A DNA stretch of 64,000 bases. It comes from JAXHMM01 sp964528445. GTDB lineage: Bacteria > Bacteroidota > Rhodothermia > Balneolales > Balneolaceae. Shown here in pieces: positions 8,993-17,300 of the stretch. Each line of letters starts with the position of its first letter. Position 1 is the stretch's first letter. The translations under genes and the position numbers were made by a program. The notes beneath the pieces are model-generated. The model did no database searches and was not told the DNA's origin. It saw only the letters and a program-made list of their open reading frames with translations. The stretch spans positions 75,462 through 139,461 of the forward strand of contig CAZGSL010000001.1 of the NCBI GenBank assembly GCA_964528445.1, in the 5' to 3' direction.

Positions 8993-10534
8993 ATGTCGAA
9001 AAAATACATCATACCCGGCGCGCTGGTTGCGTTGATTCTGGTAGCCTGGCTGGCTTTCGGGTCCGACTCTTCGGAAGAGAATACCATTTACGCCACTCCT
9101 CAGACCGGTCAGTTTGAAGTGACCATCTCCACGACCGGTGAGCTGCAGGCCAAAAATTCCACGAGCATCCGCGGCCCGGAGGGAATGAGGGAGTACCGCA
9201 TCTACAATGTCACCATACAGGATATTGTTCCCGAGGGTACGGTGGTTGAGCAGGGAGATTACGTGGCCGAACTTGACCGCTCGCAGGCCATGACCACCCT
9301 GCAGGATGCGGAATTGTCGCTGGAGGAGGAGCTGGCTGCCCTGGAAATCGCGCAGCTCGACAGCTCCCGCACCCTCTCCGACGCCCGCGATAATATTACG
9401 GATTTGGAGTACCAGCTGGAGGAAGCCCAGATTGCCCTGGAACAGTCGAAGTATGAGTCTCCCGCCGTGCAGCGCGAGGCGGAGATCAACCTGGACCGGG
9501 CCAAGCGTAACCTGGCGCAGGCGCAGCGGAATTTTGAACTCACGAAGAAGCAGGCCGAGGCCGAAATCAAGGAGATCCAGGCCGACGTCCAGGAGGAGCG
9601 GCAGGACGTCCAGCGCATCAAGGAGATCATGGACAACTTCACCATCTACGCCCCGGAGAACGGAATGGTGATCTACCGCCGGAACCGGGACGGCAGCAAG
9701 GTCCGCGAGGGCAGCGAATTGAGCGGCTGGGATCCCGTGGTGGCCGAGTTGCCGGACTTCAGCCAGATGGAGTCTATTACGTATGTCAACGAAGTGGATA
9801 TACAGAACGTCCGGCCCGGACAGCAGGTGGAGATCGGCCTGGACGCCATGCCGGAGAAGAGCCTGACCGGGGAGGTCAGCAGCGTGGCCAACATCGGCGA
9901 GCAGCGGCCCAACTCCAACTCGAAGGTATTCCAGGTGGTTATTGATATCCACCAGTCCGACTCCACGCTGCGTCCGGCGATGACCACCAGCAACCGGATA
10001 CGGGTCAGTTCCGTAGACAGCGCGCTGTATGTGCCCCTCGAGACGGTCCATACCGACGACACCCTCAATTACGTCTACAAGCGGAACGGACTTGAGACGG
10101 TCCGGCAGCAGGTGATCATGGGAATGATGAACGAGAACAATGTGGTAATTCACGCCGGCGTACAGCCCGACGACCGTCTCTATCTCTCCACCCCCGACGA
10201 CACAGCCGGCATTCCCACCGAGCGGCTTCCCGACGACGTGCTGGAGGAGTACCGCGAGCAGATGGAAGAACAGGAGACGCTGGAGCCGCCCGTACAGGAG
10301 CAGGAACTCACGGGCGATCTGGATCAGATGCTCCAGCAGATGCCGGCCCAGATGAGGGACCGCATGGAGCAGATGCTGGAGAGCGGGCAGATCGATACCG
10401 CCGCCATACTGGACCGCATGAAACAGATGCAGCAGGGTGACATGCCGCAGATGCAACGCGGAAGTCAGCCGCCGGGAGGCGACGGTGACGGTCCCCCCTC
10501 CGGCGGAGGCAACCGGGACGGCGGAAACCGGTAG
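8993..10534 (+). CDS. Efflux periplasmic adaptor subunit (HlyD/MacA-like)
   Basis: A 513-residue membrane-fusion protein. An N-terminal membrane anchor (about residues 4-22) is followed by a split barrel/lipoyl-like domain, a long coiled-coil hairpin rich in Glu/Gln/Ala (about 95-215), and beta-barrel domains. The last 70 or so residues are an unusual Met/Gln-rich then Gly/Pro-rich extension. It starts an operon with a MacB-type permease and a TolC-family channel, so it should bridge these across the periplasm. The substrate is unknown. Confidence 0.88.
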   Translation: MSKKYIIPGALVALILVAWLAFGSDSSEENTIYATPQTGQFEVTISTTGELQAKNSTSIRGPEGMREYRIYNVTIQDIVPEGTVVEQGDYVAELDRSQAMTTLQDAELSLEEELAALEIAQLDSSRTLSDARDNITDLEYQLEEAQIALEQSKYESPAVQREAEINLDRAKRNLAQAQRNFELTKKQAEAEIKEIQADVQEERQDVQRIKEIMDNFTIYAPENGMVIYRRNRDGSKVREGSELSGWDPVVAELPDFSQMESITYVNEVDIQNVRPGQQVEIGLDAMPEKSLTGEVSSVANIGEQRPNSNSKVFQVVIDIHQSDSTLRPAMTTSNRIRVSSVDSALYVPLETVHTDDTLNYVYKRNGLETVRQQVIMGMMNENNVVIHAGVQPDDRLYLSTPDDTAGIPTERLPDDVLEEYREQMEEQETLEPPVQEQELTGDLDQMLQQMPAQMRDRMEQMLESGQIDTAAILDRMKQMQQGDMPQMQRGSQPPGGDGDGPPSGGGNRDGGNR

Positions 10535-10578
10535 CACACTCCTCTCCACTACACATTTCAACCTGAAGAGAGACCACG

Positions 10579-11988
10579 TTGTTACAGAAGATACTTTACA
10601 ACTTTGACATTGCTCTGGATGCCATTCGCCAGAATACCATGCGGAGCTTCCTGACCTCCCTGGGCATTATTTTCGGGGTGGCCTCCGTAATCGCCATGCT
10701 GGCCATCGGGCGGGGTGCGCAGGAAGAGGTGCTGCAGCAGATGCAGCTGCTGGGTACCGACAACGTGATCATCGAGACGGTCATGGAGCAGACCGAGGGA
10801 GAAGTGGAGGACGGAAGTACATCATCTGGCGAAAGCCAGCGGCGGTTTTCGCCGGGGCTGACTCTGGAGGATATGGAGAGTATCCAGAACGAAATTCCCC
10901 AGGTAAGCAACGTCACTCCCGAGATTATCTACGATACCTACTTTGTGCGTAACGGCCGCATGCGCACCGGCAAGCTGGTAGGGGTCAATAACCAGTATTT
11001 TGATATTAACAATTTTGAATTTGAGGAGGGCCGGCCGTTTACCGATCTGCAGATGCGCGAATCGGAGCCGGTCTGTGTCATCGGGTCCGACGTAAAGACC
11101 CGCTTTTTCGCCGGACAGGATCCCATCGGGAAGCAGATCAAGACCGGGGGACTCTGGATGACGGTTGTGGGAGTACTCGAGGAGCGGGAGATGAGCACGG
11201 AGAATATCGAGAACCTGGGCATCCGGAACTACAACCTGGACATCTACGCTCCGGCCACCTCCGTGCTGCTTCGGTACGGTAACAGGGCGGTGGTTACCCA
11301 GCAGGATATACAGGACGGGCAGTCGGAAGAGAACGGCGGCGGTCAGGTGGTTCAATTCGGCGGCGGCGGCAGCATTATGATTTCCGGCGGCGGCAACGTG
11401 GAATCGAGTTCTTCTTCCGACGACGAAATGAGCAACTATCACCAGCTTGACAAGCTTATCGTACAGGTAACGGATAACGCCTACAGCGTTCCCATCGCGG
11501 ATATTCTACGGCGTATGCTGCAGCGGCGCCACAACGGGATCATCGACTTTGAGGTGATTGTCCCCGAGCTGCTGCTCCAGCAGGAACGGCGGACCCAGGA
11601 GATTTTCAATATCGTACTCTCCTCCATCGCGTCCATTGCCCTGATCGTGGGCGGTATCGGCATCATGAACATCATGCTGGCGTCGGTGGTGGAACGTTAC
11701 CGGGAGATCGGCGTTCGACGTGCGGTGGGAGCCCATAAAAAGGACATACAGCTCCAGTTCCTGACCGAGGCCCTCACCATCAGCATCAGCGGCGGCATGG
11801 TGGGTATTTTCCTGGGCATCGCGCTCAGTTACGTCATCGAGATTACGGCGGGCATCGTTACCATCGTGACACTTTCATCCATTCTCATATCATTCGGGGT
11901 GGCCCTGGCCGTCGGAGTGATCTTCGGGTACGTACCCGCCCGCCGGGCCGCAGAACAGGATCCAGTAAACGCTCTACGTCATGAATAA
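10579..11988 (+). CDS. ABC transporter permease, MacB/FtsX type, without ATPase domain
   Basis: A 469-residue permease with an N-terminal membrane helix (LTSLGIIFGVASVIAMLAIG), a large periplasmic MacB_PCD domain with Gly/Ser-rich insertions, and three C-terminal helices of the FtsX domain. It begins with TTG, supported by a GAAGAGA ribosome-binding site 8 bp upstream; no better in-frame ATG is near. True MacB carries an ABC ATPase in the same chain; here none is present in the protein or the operon. The 3' end overlaps the TolC gene by 8 bp, showing tight coupling. Confidence 0.87.
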   Translation: MLQKILYNFDIALDAIRQNTMRSFLTSLGIIFGVASVIAMLAIGRGAQEEVLQQMQLLGTDNVIIETVMEQTEGEVEDGSTSSGESQRRFSPGLTLEDMESIQNEIPQVSNVTPEIIYDTYFVRNGRMRTGKLVGVNNQYFDINNFEFEEGRPFTDLQMRESEPVCVIGSDVKTRFFAGQDPIGKQIKTGGLWMTVVGVLEEREMSTENIENLGIRNYNLDIYAPATSVLLRYGNRAVVTQQDIQDGQSEENGGGQVVQFGGGGSIMISGGGNVESSSSSDDEMSNYHQLDKLIVQVTDNAYSVPIADILRRMLQRRHNGIIDFEVIVPELLLQQERRTQEIFNIVLSSIASIALIVGGIGIMNIMLASVVERYREIGVRRAVGAHKKDIQLQFLTEALTISISGGMVGIFLGIALSYVIEITAGIVTIVTLSSILISFGVALAVGVIFGYVPARRAAEQDPVNALRHE

Positions 11989-13471
11989 ACCAGTTACCTT
12001 ACTCTTTCTCATTTTAATCACCGGTCTGGTCGGGGCGCATGCGGCCCACGCCCAGCAGGCGCAGGTTCAGGATCTGGGAACGCTCTCCCTGCAGGAGGCC
12101 ATCGAAATTGCCCAGGAACAGAGTCCGCAGGCCCGGTCGGCGCGTTTCGGACTGATTGCCAGCCAGTGGCAGTACCGCTCCTATCGTGCCGACCTGCTGC
12201 CCAGCCTCTCGCTTTCAGGGGACGCGCCGAATTTCTCGCGCAGCATTATTTCCAACACCCTGGATGACGGGACCGTTATCTTTCAGTCCCAGGTGCAGTC
12301 CCAGGCCTCGACGGAACTCTCCATTCAGCAGAATATTCCGTGGACCGGCGGTTCGCTCTTTGTCCAGTCGGGGCTGGAGCGGCTGGGAGTTTTCGGAGGT
12401 GAGAACTCCTATCTCTGGTCAAGCACGCCCCTGCTGGCCCGCTACTCCCAGCCCCTGTTCCAGTACAACAGCCTGAAGTGGCAGCAGCGCATTCAGCCCC
12501 TTGAATACGAGATTGCCCGGAAGGAGTACGATCAGCAGATGGAGGCCATCGCCGAGCAGACTACCAACAACTTTTTCCAGGTCTACCTGAGCCGTATCAA
12601 CCTGGAGATCGCCGAATTCAACGTTCAGCGCAACGACTCCACCTACCAGATTTCGCAGGGCCGCTACGAGGTGGGAAGCATTACCGAGAACGAGCTGCTG
12701 CAGACCGAACTGCAGCTCAGCAACTCCCAGAGCGAGCTGACCAGCGCCCAGATCGAATACGAGCGGGCATTGGACCAGTTCAAGATCTTCCTGGGATACC
12801 CGACCGACGTAACGGTGGATGAGCTGGAGCCCCCCACCGAGCTGCCGGATATCGAGGTGGATCTGCAGCGAGCCGTTGAGCTGGCTATGGAAAACAACAG
12901 CGAAGCGCTGGATTACCAGCTGGAGGAGCTCCAGGCGGATGCCAACTTTGCGCAGGCCAAAAGCCAGAGCAATTTCCAGTTTACCATCAACGCCACCTAC
13001 GGCATTAACCAGACTGCCGCCGATTTCCAGGATCTCTATGTGAATCCCCAGGACCGGCAGTCGGTAAACGTCAGTTTCCAGGTGCCTCTCTTCAACTGGG
13101 GCAAGGAGCGGGCAGAGGTTAACATGGCCCGCAACCAGCAGCAGCAGGTGCAGAGTGATATCCAGTTCCAGCGCCGGCAGTTTTTACAGGACGTGGAATA
13201 CACCGTCCGGCAATTCTTGCAGCTGGAGGGACAGGTGCAGCGGGCCGCGCGTTCGGATACCATCGCCCAGCGCCGCTACGACGTGGCCCAGAATCACTAC
13301 CTGATAGGGAATATCAGCATTACGGACCTCTTCATTGCGCAGAGCGAGCGGGATTCTGCGCGGAGGGCCTACATCAGCGCACTTCAGGATTTCTGGACCG
13401 GCCTCTACAACCTGCGGCGTCTTACCCTTTACGACTTCCGGCGCAACGAGCCCATCTCCCACGAGCTTTGA
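11981..13471 (+). CDS. TolC family outer-membrane efflux protein
   Basis: A 496-residue outer-membrane channel protein. A signal peptide ends near the AHAQQ site (about residue 24); the mature part shows two long helical repeats with periodic Gln/Glu/Ala heptads, typical of the two OEP domains, and motifs such as GSITENELLQTELQLSN and the repeat GNISITDLFIAQSERD near the C-terminus. It is the last gene of the adaptor-permease-channel operon and is followed by a large perfect inverted repeat. Confidence 0.9.
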   Translation: MNKPVTLLFLILITGLVGAHAAHAQQAQVQDLGTLSLQEAIEIAQEQSPQARSARFGLIASQWQYRSYRADLLPSLSLSGDAPNFSRSIISNTLDDGTVIFQSQVQSQASTELSIQQNIPWTGGSLFVQSGLERLGVFGGENSYLWSSTPLLARYSQPLFQYNSLKWQQRIQPLEYEIARKEYDQQMEAIAEQTTNNFFQVYLSRINLEIAEFNVQRNDSTYQISQGRYEVGSITENELLQTELQLSNSQSELTSAQIEYERALDQFKIFLGYPTDVTVDELEPPTELPDIEVDLQRAVELAMENNSEALDYQLEELQADANFAQAKSQSNFQFTINATYGINQTAADFQDLYVNPQDRQSVNVSFQVPLFNWGKERAEVNMARNQQQQVQSDIQFQRRQFLQDVEYTVRQFLQLEGQVQRAARSDTIAQRRYDVAQNHYLIGNISITDLFIAQSERDSARRAYISALQDFWTGLYNLRRLTLYDFRRNEPISHEL

Positions 13472-13496
13472 CCTTGCGTTCTTAATTCAGGCGGCT

Positions 13497-13564
13497 GGGA
13501 GGGGGATAAGCCTGTGGGATACTTAAAAAGTACTTTTTTGATCCCACAGGCTTATCCCCCTCCC
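13497..13564. repeat. Perfect 24-bp inverted repeat with an inner palindrome (possible bidirectional terminator)
   Basis: Two perfectly complementary 24-bp arms (13497-13520 and 13541-13564) flank a 20-base loop. Within the loop, 13525-13538 is itself a perfect 14-bp palindrome (AAAAAGTACTTTTT), so the whole can fold into a nearly continuous hairpin. It lies between the TolC gene and the Gfo/Idh gene. There is no T-run after the outer stem, but a T6 run is inside the loop. It may terminate transcription, or be a mobile or repeated intergenic element. Confidence 0.8.
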
Positions 13565-13634
13565 TATACTTGCGATTCAGGCGAAAGCTCCTAACTTTAC
13601 GCGAAACGAAAACCGCGGGAAGAAGGGATGGATT

Positions 13635-15029
13635 ATGGACGAACAGGACAAGGACGGGAAATTGAAATCCTCCGGCATGTCACGCAGGGATTTTCTGGGT
13701 ACCTCCGCGCTTGCCGGAGCGGGATTCATGGTGGTTCCGCGACGCGTTCTGGGAGGAAGCGGGTATCGGGCTCCCAGCGATACGCTCAACATCGCCTCGG
13801 TCGGGGTGGGGGGAATGGGCGCGAACAACACCCAGGCCCTCTCCGATCTGGGAGAGAATATCTACGCGCTGTGTGACGTGGACGAAGAGTACGCCGCCGA
13901 AACGCTCTACAACTACCCGAAAGCCAAGAAGTATGTGGATTTCCGGGAGATGCTGGAGCAGGAGCCCGAAATTGACGCGGTGGTGGTAGCCACCCCCGAT
14001 CACTCCCATGCTGCGATCGCCATCCAGGCCATGCAGGAGGGCAAACATGTCTTTGTGCAGAAGCCGCTGGCCCGCACCCTTTACGAAGCGCGGCGCATGA
14101 GGGAAGTGGCGGAGGAGACCGGCGTGGTGACCCAGATGGGAAACCAGGGTCACTGCTACGACGGCACACGGAAGCTCGTAAACTGGATCCGCCAGGGAGC
14201 CATCGGTGAAGTCCGGAAAGTGGACTGCTGGACCAACCGCCCCACCGGTTTCTGGCCGCAGGGCGGGACGGTGAGCCGCCCCGACGAAATTCCGGTTGTT
14301 CCCTATACCATGCACTGGGATCTCTGGATTGGACCCGCCTCCTACCGCCCCTACCATCCCGATTACGCGCCGTTTGCCTGGAGGGGACGCTGGGACTTCG
14401 GGAGCGGCGCGCTGGGTGACATGGGCGCCCATATCATGGACCAGCCCTTCTGGGCCCTGGAGCTTGGGAATCCCGATACGGTGCATGCCAGTCCCACACC
14501 TTTCAACGACGAGGCCTTCCCGGTGGGCTCAACCGTCTACTACCGCTTCCCGGAAAGGAACGGACGGCCGGCGGTGGACCTGACCTGGCACGACGGGGGC
14601 ATCAAGCCGCCCCGTCCGGCAGAACTGCCTGACGAGGAGTCCCTCGGTTCCTGGGGCGGCGGCATGCTGTTTCACGGTTCGGAGGGAATGCTGCAGGCGG
14701 ACGTGTACGGGAACAATCCCCGTTTCATACCCTCCTCGCTGGGAGACGAAGTGGGAGAGCCTGAGATGGAGATTCCCCTCTCGCCGGGCATTCACGAGGA
14801 GTTTGTCAACGCCTGCAAGGGAGAGGGGGAGGCCAGCTCCCACTTCGACTACGCGGCGCGGCTGACGGAGACGATGATGCTGGGCAATGTCGCCATCCAG
14901 TTCAGCGAACAGCCGATGAAACTCCGGTGGGATTCGGAAAACCTGAGGGTTCCCAACCTGGAGGAGGCCAACGAGTGGCTGGACGAGCGGAACAATTTTC
15001 GTCCCGGATGGAGGGAGCTGATCGGCTAG
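13635..15029 (+). CDS. Gfo/Idh/MocA family oxidoreductase with Tat signal
   Basis: A 464-residue NAD(P)-dependent oxidoreductase of the glucose-fructose oxidoreductase family. The N-terminus carries a twin-arginine motif (SRRDFLGTS) followed by a hydrophobic stretch, so it is likely folded with its cofactor and exported. The Rossmann region GVGGMGANN and the conserved EKP-like motif (VQKPLARTLYEA, with Gln in place of Glu) follow. Exported members in Bacteroidota and Planctomycetota often act on carbohydrates. It seems to be a single-gene unit, convergent with the M20 peptidase. The exact substrate is unknown. Confidence 0.88.
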   Translation: MDEQDKDGKLKSSGMSRRDFLGTSALAGAGFMVVPRRVLGGSGYRAPSDTLNIASVGVGGMGANNTQALSDLGENIYALCDVDEEYAAETLYNYPKAKKYVDFREMLEQEPEIDAVVVATPDHSHAAIAIQAMQEGKHVFVQKPLARTLYEARRMREVAEETGVVTQMGNQGHCYDGTRKLVNWIRQGAIGEVRKVDCWTNRPTGFWPQGGTVSRPDEIPVVPYTMHWDLWIGPASYRPYHPDYAPFAWRGRWDFGSGALGDMGAHIMDQPFWALELGNPDTVHASPTPFNDEAFPVGSTVYYRFPERNGRPAVDLTWHDGGIKPPRPAELPDEESLGSWGGGMLFHGSEGMLQADVYGNNPRFIPSSLGDEVGEPEMEIPLSPGIHEEFVNACKGEGEASSHFDYAARLTETMMLGNVAIQFSEQPMKLRWDSENLRVPNLEEANEWLDERNNFRPGWRELIG

Positions 15030-15043
15030 GTCCGGCGGACGAC

Positions 15044-16414
15044 TCAGGCGTACTCCGGCAGGCGGCGGAAAAATTCCGCGGAGGTTTCGATCCCCCGGTA
15101 GAAATCCTTGAGCGAGAACTTCTCGTTGGGAGAGTGAATGGCATCGCTGGTGAGGCCGAAGCCCATCAGTATGGACTGGGCTCCCAGCACCTTCTTGAAA
15201 TCGGCCACGATGGGAATGGATCCCCCTTCCCGGGCATAGAGCGGCTCTTTGCCGTAGACCTCTTCGAAAGCGTCGGCTGCCGCCTTGAGGCCATAAAAGG
15301 AGAGATCGGTACTCGCCGGATGTCCCCCGTGATGCTCGGTCACCTCGACCTCCACCGTATCGGGAGCCAGTTCGTGGATGTATTCGGTAAAGAGGCGGGC
15401 GACGGTTTCGGGGTCCTGGTCAGGCACCAGGCGCATGCTGATCTTGGCCCCCGCCTTTGAGGGCAGAACGGTCTTGGCCCCCTCTCCCTGGTAGCCGCTC
15501 CACATCCCGTTTACGTCGATCGAGGGGCGCGCGGTGGTCCGCTCCAGGGTGCTGTAGCCTTCCTCCCCGTTCAGGGCCTTGAGGCCCAGCTCCTTTTTGT
15601 AGGCCTCGGGGTCGAAGGGCAGTTTCGCGAAGGCTTCCCTCTCCTCATCGGTAATCGGTTTCACGTCGTCGTAGAATCCGGGTATCTGGATGACACCGGC
15701 TTCGTCTTTCAGCCGGGCGATCATCCCGGATAGCACCATGGCCGGGTTGTCCACCGCTCCGCCGTAAACGCCCGAATGGAGATCCCGGTTGGGACCGGTA
15801 AGATTCACCTCCATATACGCAAGCCCCCGGAGTCCGTACGTCAGGGAGGGGGTATCCTCCGCGAACATGGCGGTGTCGGAGATGACCACCATGTCGCACT
15901 CCAGCAGTTCCCGGTGCTCGGTAATAAAAGGCACGAGATGGGGAGAGCCGATCTCTTCCTCTCCCTCCAGGATGAATTTGATATTGACGGGGAAAGGGGT
16001 ATCCGTCCTCCTGTACGCCTCAAGCGCCTTGCAGTGGGTAAACGACTGTCCCTTGTCGTCGCTCGCCCCGCGTGCATAGATCTTACCGTCGCGAAGCGTG
16101 GGTTCGAAAGGAGGTGTCTCCCAGAGGTCCAGCGGATCCGGGGGCTGTACGTCGTAATGGCCGTATACCAGTACCGTAGGACGGTCGCTTCCGGTTGTCA
16201 GCTCACCGTATACAATCGGGTTGCCCTCGGTTTCAAAAAGCTCAACACGGTCGAGATCCAGCGATTCCAGCTGTTTTTCCCAGAACCTGGCCGCCTCCCG
16301 CACGTCGTCCCGGTGGCTGGAGTCCGTGCTTACACTGGGTATGCGAAGCAGTTCATAAAGTTCCTCCCGAAAACGGTCCCGATTGTCGCGGATGTATTTT
16401 TTGAAATCGGCCAT
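15044..16414 (-). CDS. M20 family metallopeptidase (dipeptidase)
   Basis: A 456-residue di-zinc peptidase of the M20/M25/M40 group. Visible metal and catalytic motifs: YGHYDVQP (His ligand and Asp), GASDDKGQ (bridging Asp) and EGEEEIGS (catalytic base and ligand glutamates). The dimerisation domain occupies the middle, with the conserved NGMWSGYQGEGAKTVLPS segment. No signal peptide is seen, so it is probably a cytoplasmic dipeptidase acting on imported peptides. It is convergent with the Gfo/Idh gene. Confidence 0.91.
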   Translation of the reverse strand: MADFKKYIRDNRDRFREELYELLRIPSVSTDSSHRDDVREAARFWEKQLESLDLDRVELFETEGNPIVYGELTTGSDRPTVLVYGHYDVQPPDPLDLWETPPFEPTLRDGKIYARGASDDKGQSFTHCKALEAYRRTDTPFPVNIKFILEGEEEIGSPHLVPFITEHRELLECDMVVISDTAMFAEDTPSLTYGLRGLAYMEVNLTGPNRDLHSGVYGGAVDNPAMVLSGMIARLKDEAGVIQIPGFYDDVKPITDEEREAFAKLPFDPEAYKKELGLKALNGEEGYSTLERTTARPSIDVNGMWSGYQGEGAKTVLPSKAGAKISMRLVPDQDPETVARLFTEYIHELAPDTVEVEVTEHHGGHPASTDLSFYGLKAAADAFEEVYGKEPLYAREGGSIPIVADFKKVLGAQSILMGFGLTSDAIHSPNEKFSLKDFYRGIETSAEFFRRLPEYA

Positions 16415-16493
16415 GGGAAAAAAGCTGTTTGTGGTTTGGTAAGTGAGAAAGTAACAAAGCGCGGTCAGGCAGACAACGCCCGGTTTATGCGCG

Positions 16494-17300
16494 CTACAGC
16501 ACCTTGAGGTGTTCGGCGGGAATCCATCCGTAGAGCCCGTTACTCATCCGAACGTAATACCATCCCCCGCGGTCGTGGCTGCGCCGGTGATCTACGGTAA
16601 AGGTATAGCCCTCGAAGGCCCGGCTCACGTTGGGGGCATCCTCGCCGGGCTCTTCCCTGACGTCGGCCTCCTGCGTGACCATGACGGCGCGGCTGTACCG
16701 CTGGTCCAGGTGCCGGGCATAGAAACTGACGGCGATGATCAGAACGCCGGCCGCAAGAAGCGAGAATCCCCCGTGTTTCAACACCGTCTGCCATCGCGAG
16801 CGAAACCACCGGATGACGATCAGGATCACGCCCAGGTTCAGCAGCAGGAGTCCCCCGCCCAGGAGCGTTCGGGCTCCGATATACTCCTGTATCCACTCAA
16901 TGGCCCGTTGCCAGGGAAGTTTGGGAAGAACGGCTGACTGGCGGCTGAAACGGTTCTCCACAAATTCCAGTCCCTCCCGGGCCCGCTCCCTGGTTTCCCC
17001 GTACCCGCGGGCCTTCATAAAATAGTATTTGGCTTTTCCCAGCGAATCCACCCGGGTGTAGGCAATCCCCATGTTCAGGAACAGGGCCCCGGAGAGGTGA
17101 TGATCGGACTCCAGCTCCCGGTACTCCTCCAGCGCGGCGTAATACTCTCCCTCCGTGAGGTATTGATTGGCGTTATCGAACCGGGCCTGCGGAGTGTTTT
17201 GCGCCTGCGCCGCCGTGGAGAGAAGAAGGGCCAGGGCTGCGACAAAAAAAAGCCGCCCCGCATACTGGTCCGATGTGATATGGGCGAGGATTCGAAGCAC
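16494..17300 (-). CDS. batE: BatE-like TPR/SH3 membrane protein
   Basis: A 268-residue protein starting with GTG immediately after the batD stop codon. After a signal peptide (cut near AQA-QN) come two or three TPR units (about 35-110), two membrane helices (about 140-195) and a C-terminal bacterial SH3-like domain ending in GLYGWIPAEHLKVL. This TPR-TM-SH3 layout is that of BatE from Bacteroides aerotolerance clusters. It is the last of three tightly linked bat genes. Confidence 0.8.
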   Translation of the reverse strand: MLRILAHITSDQYAGRLFFVAALALLLSTAAQAQNTPQARFDNANQYLTEGEYYAALEEYRELESDHHLSGALFLNMGIAYTRVDSLGKAKYYFMKARGYGETRERAREGLEFVENRFSRQSAVLPKLPWQRAIEWIQEYIGARTLLGGGLLLLNLGVILIVIRWFRSRWQTVLKHGGFSLLAAGVLIIAVSFYARHLDQRYSRAVMVTQEADVREEPGEDAPNVSRAFEGYTFTVDHRRSHDRGGWYYVRMSNGLYGWIPAEHLKVL

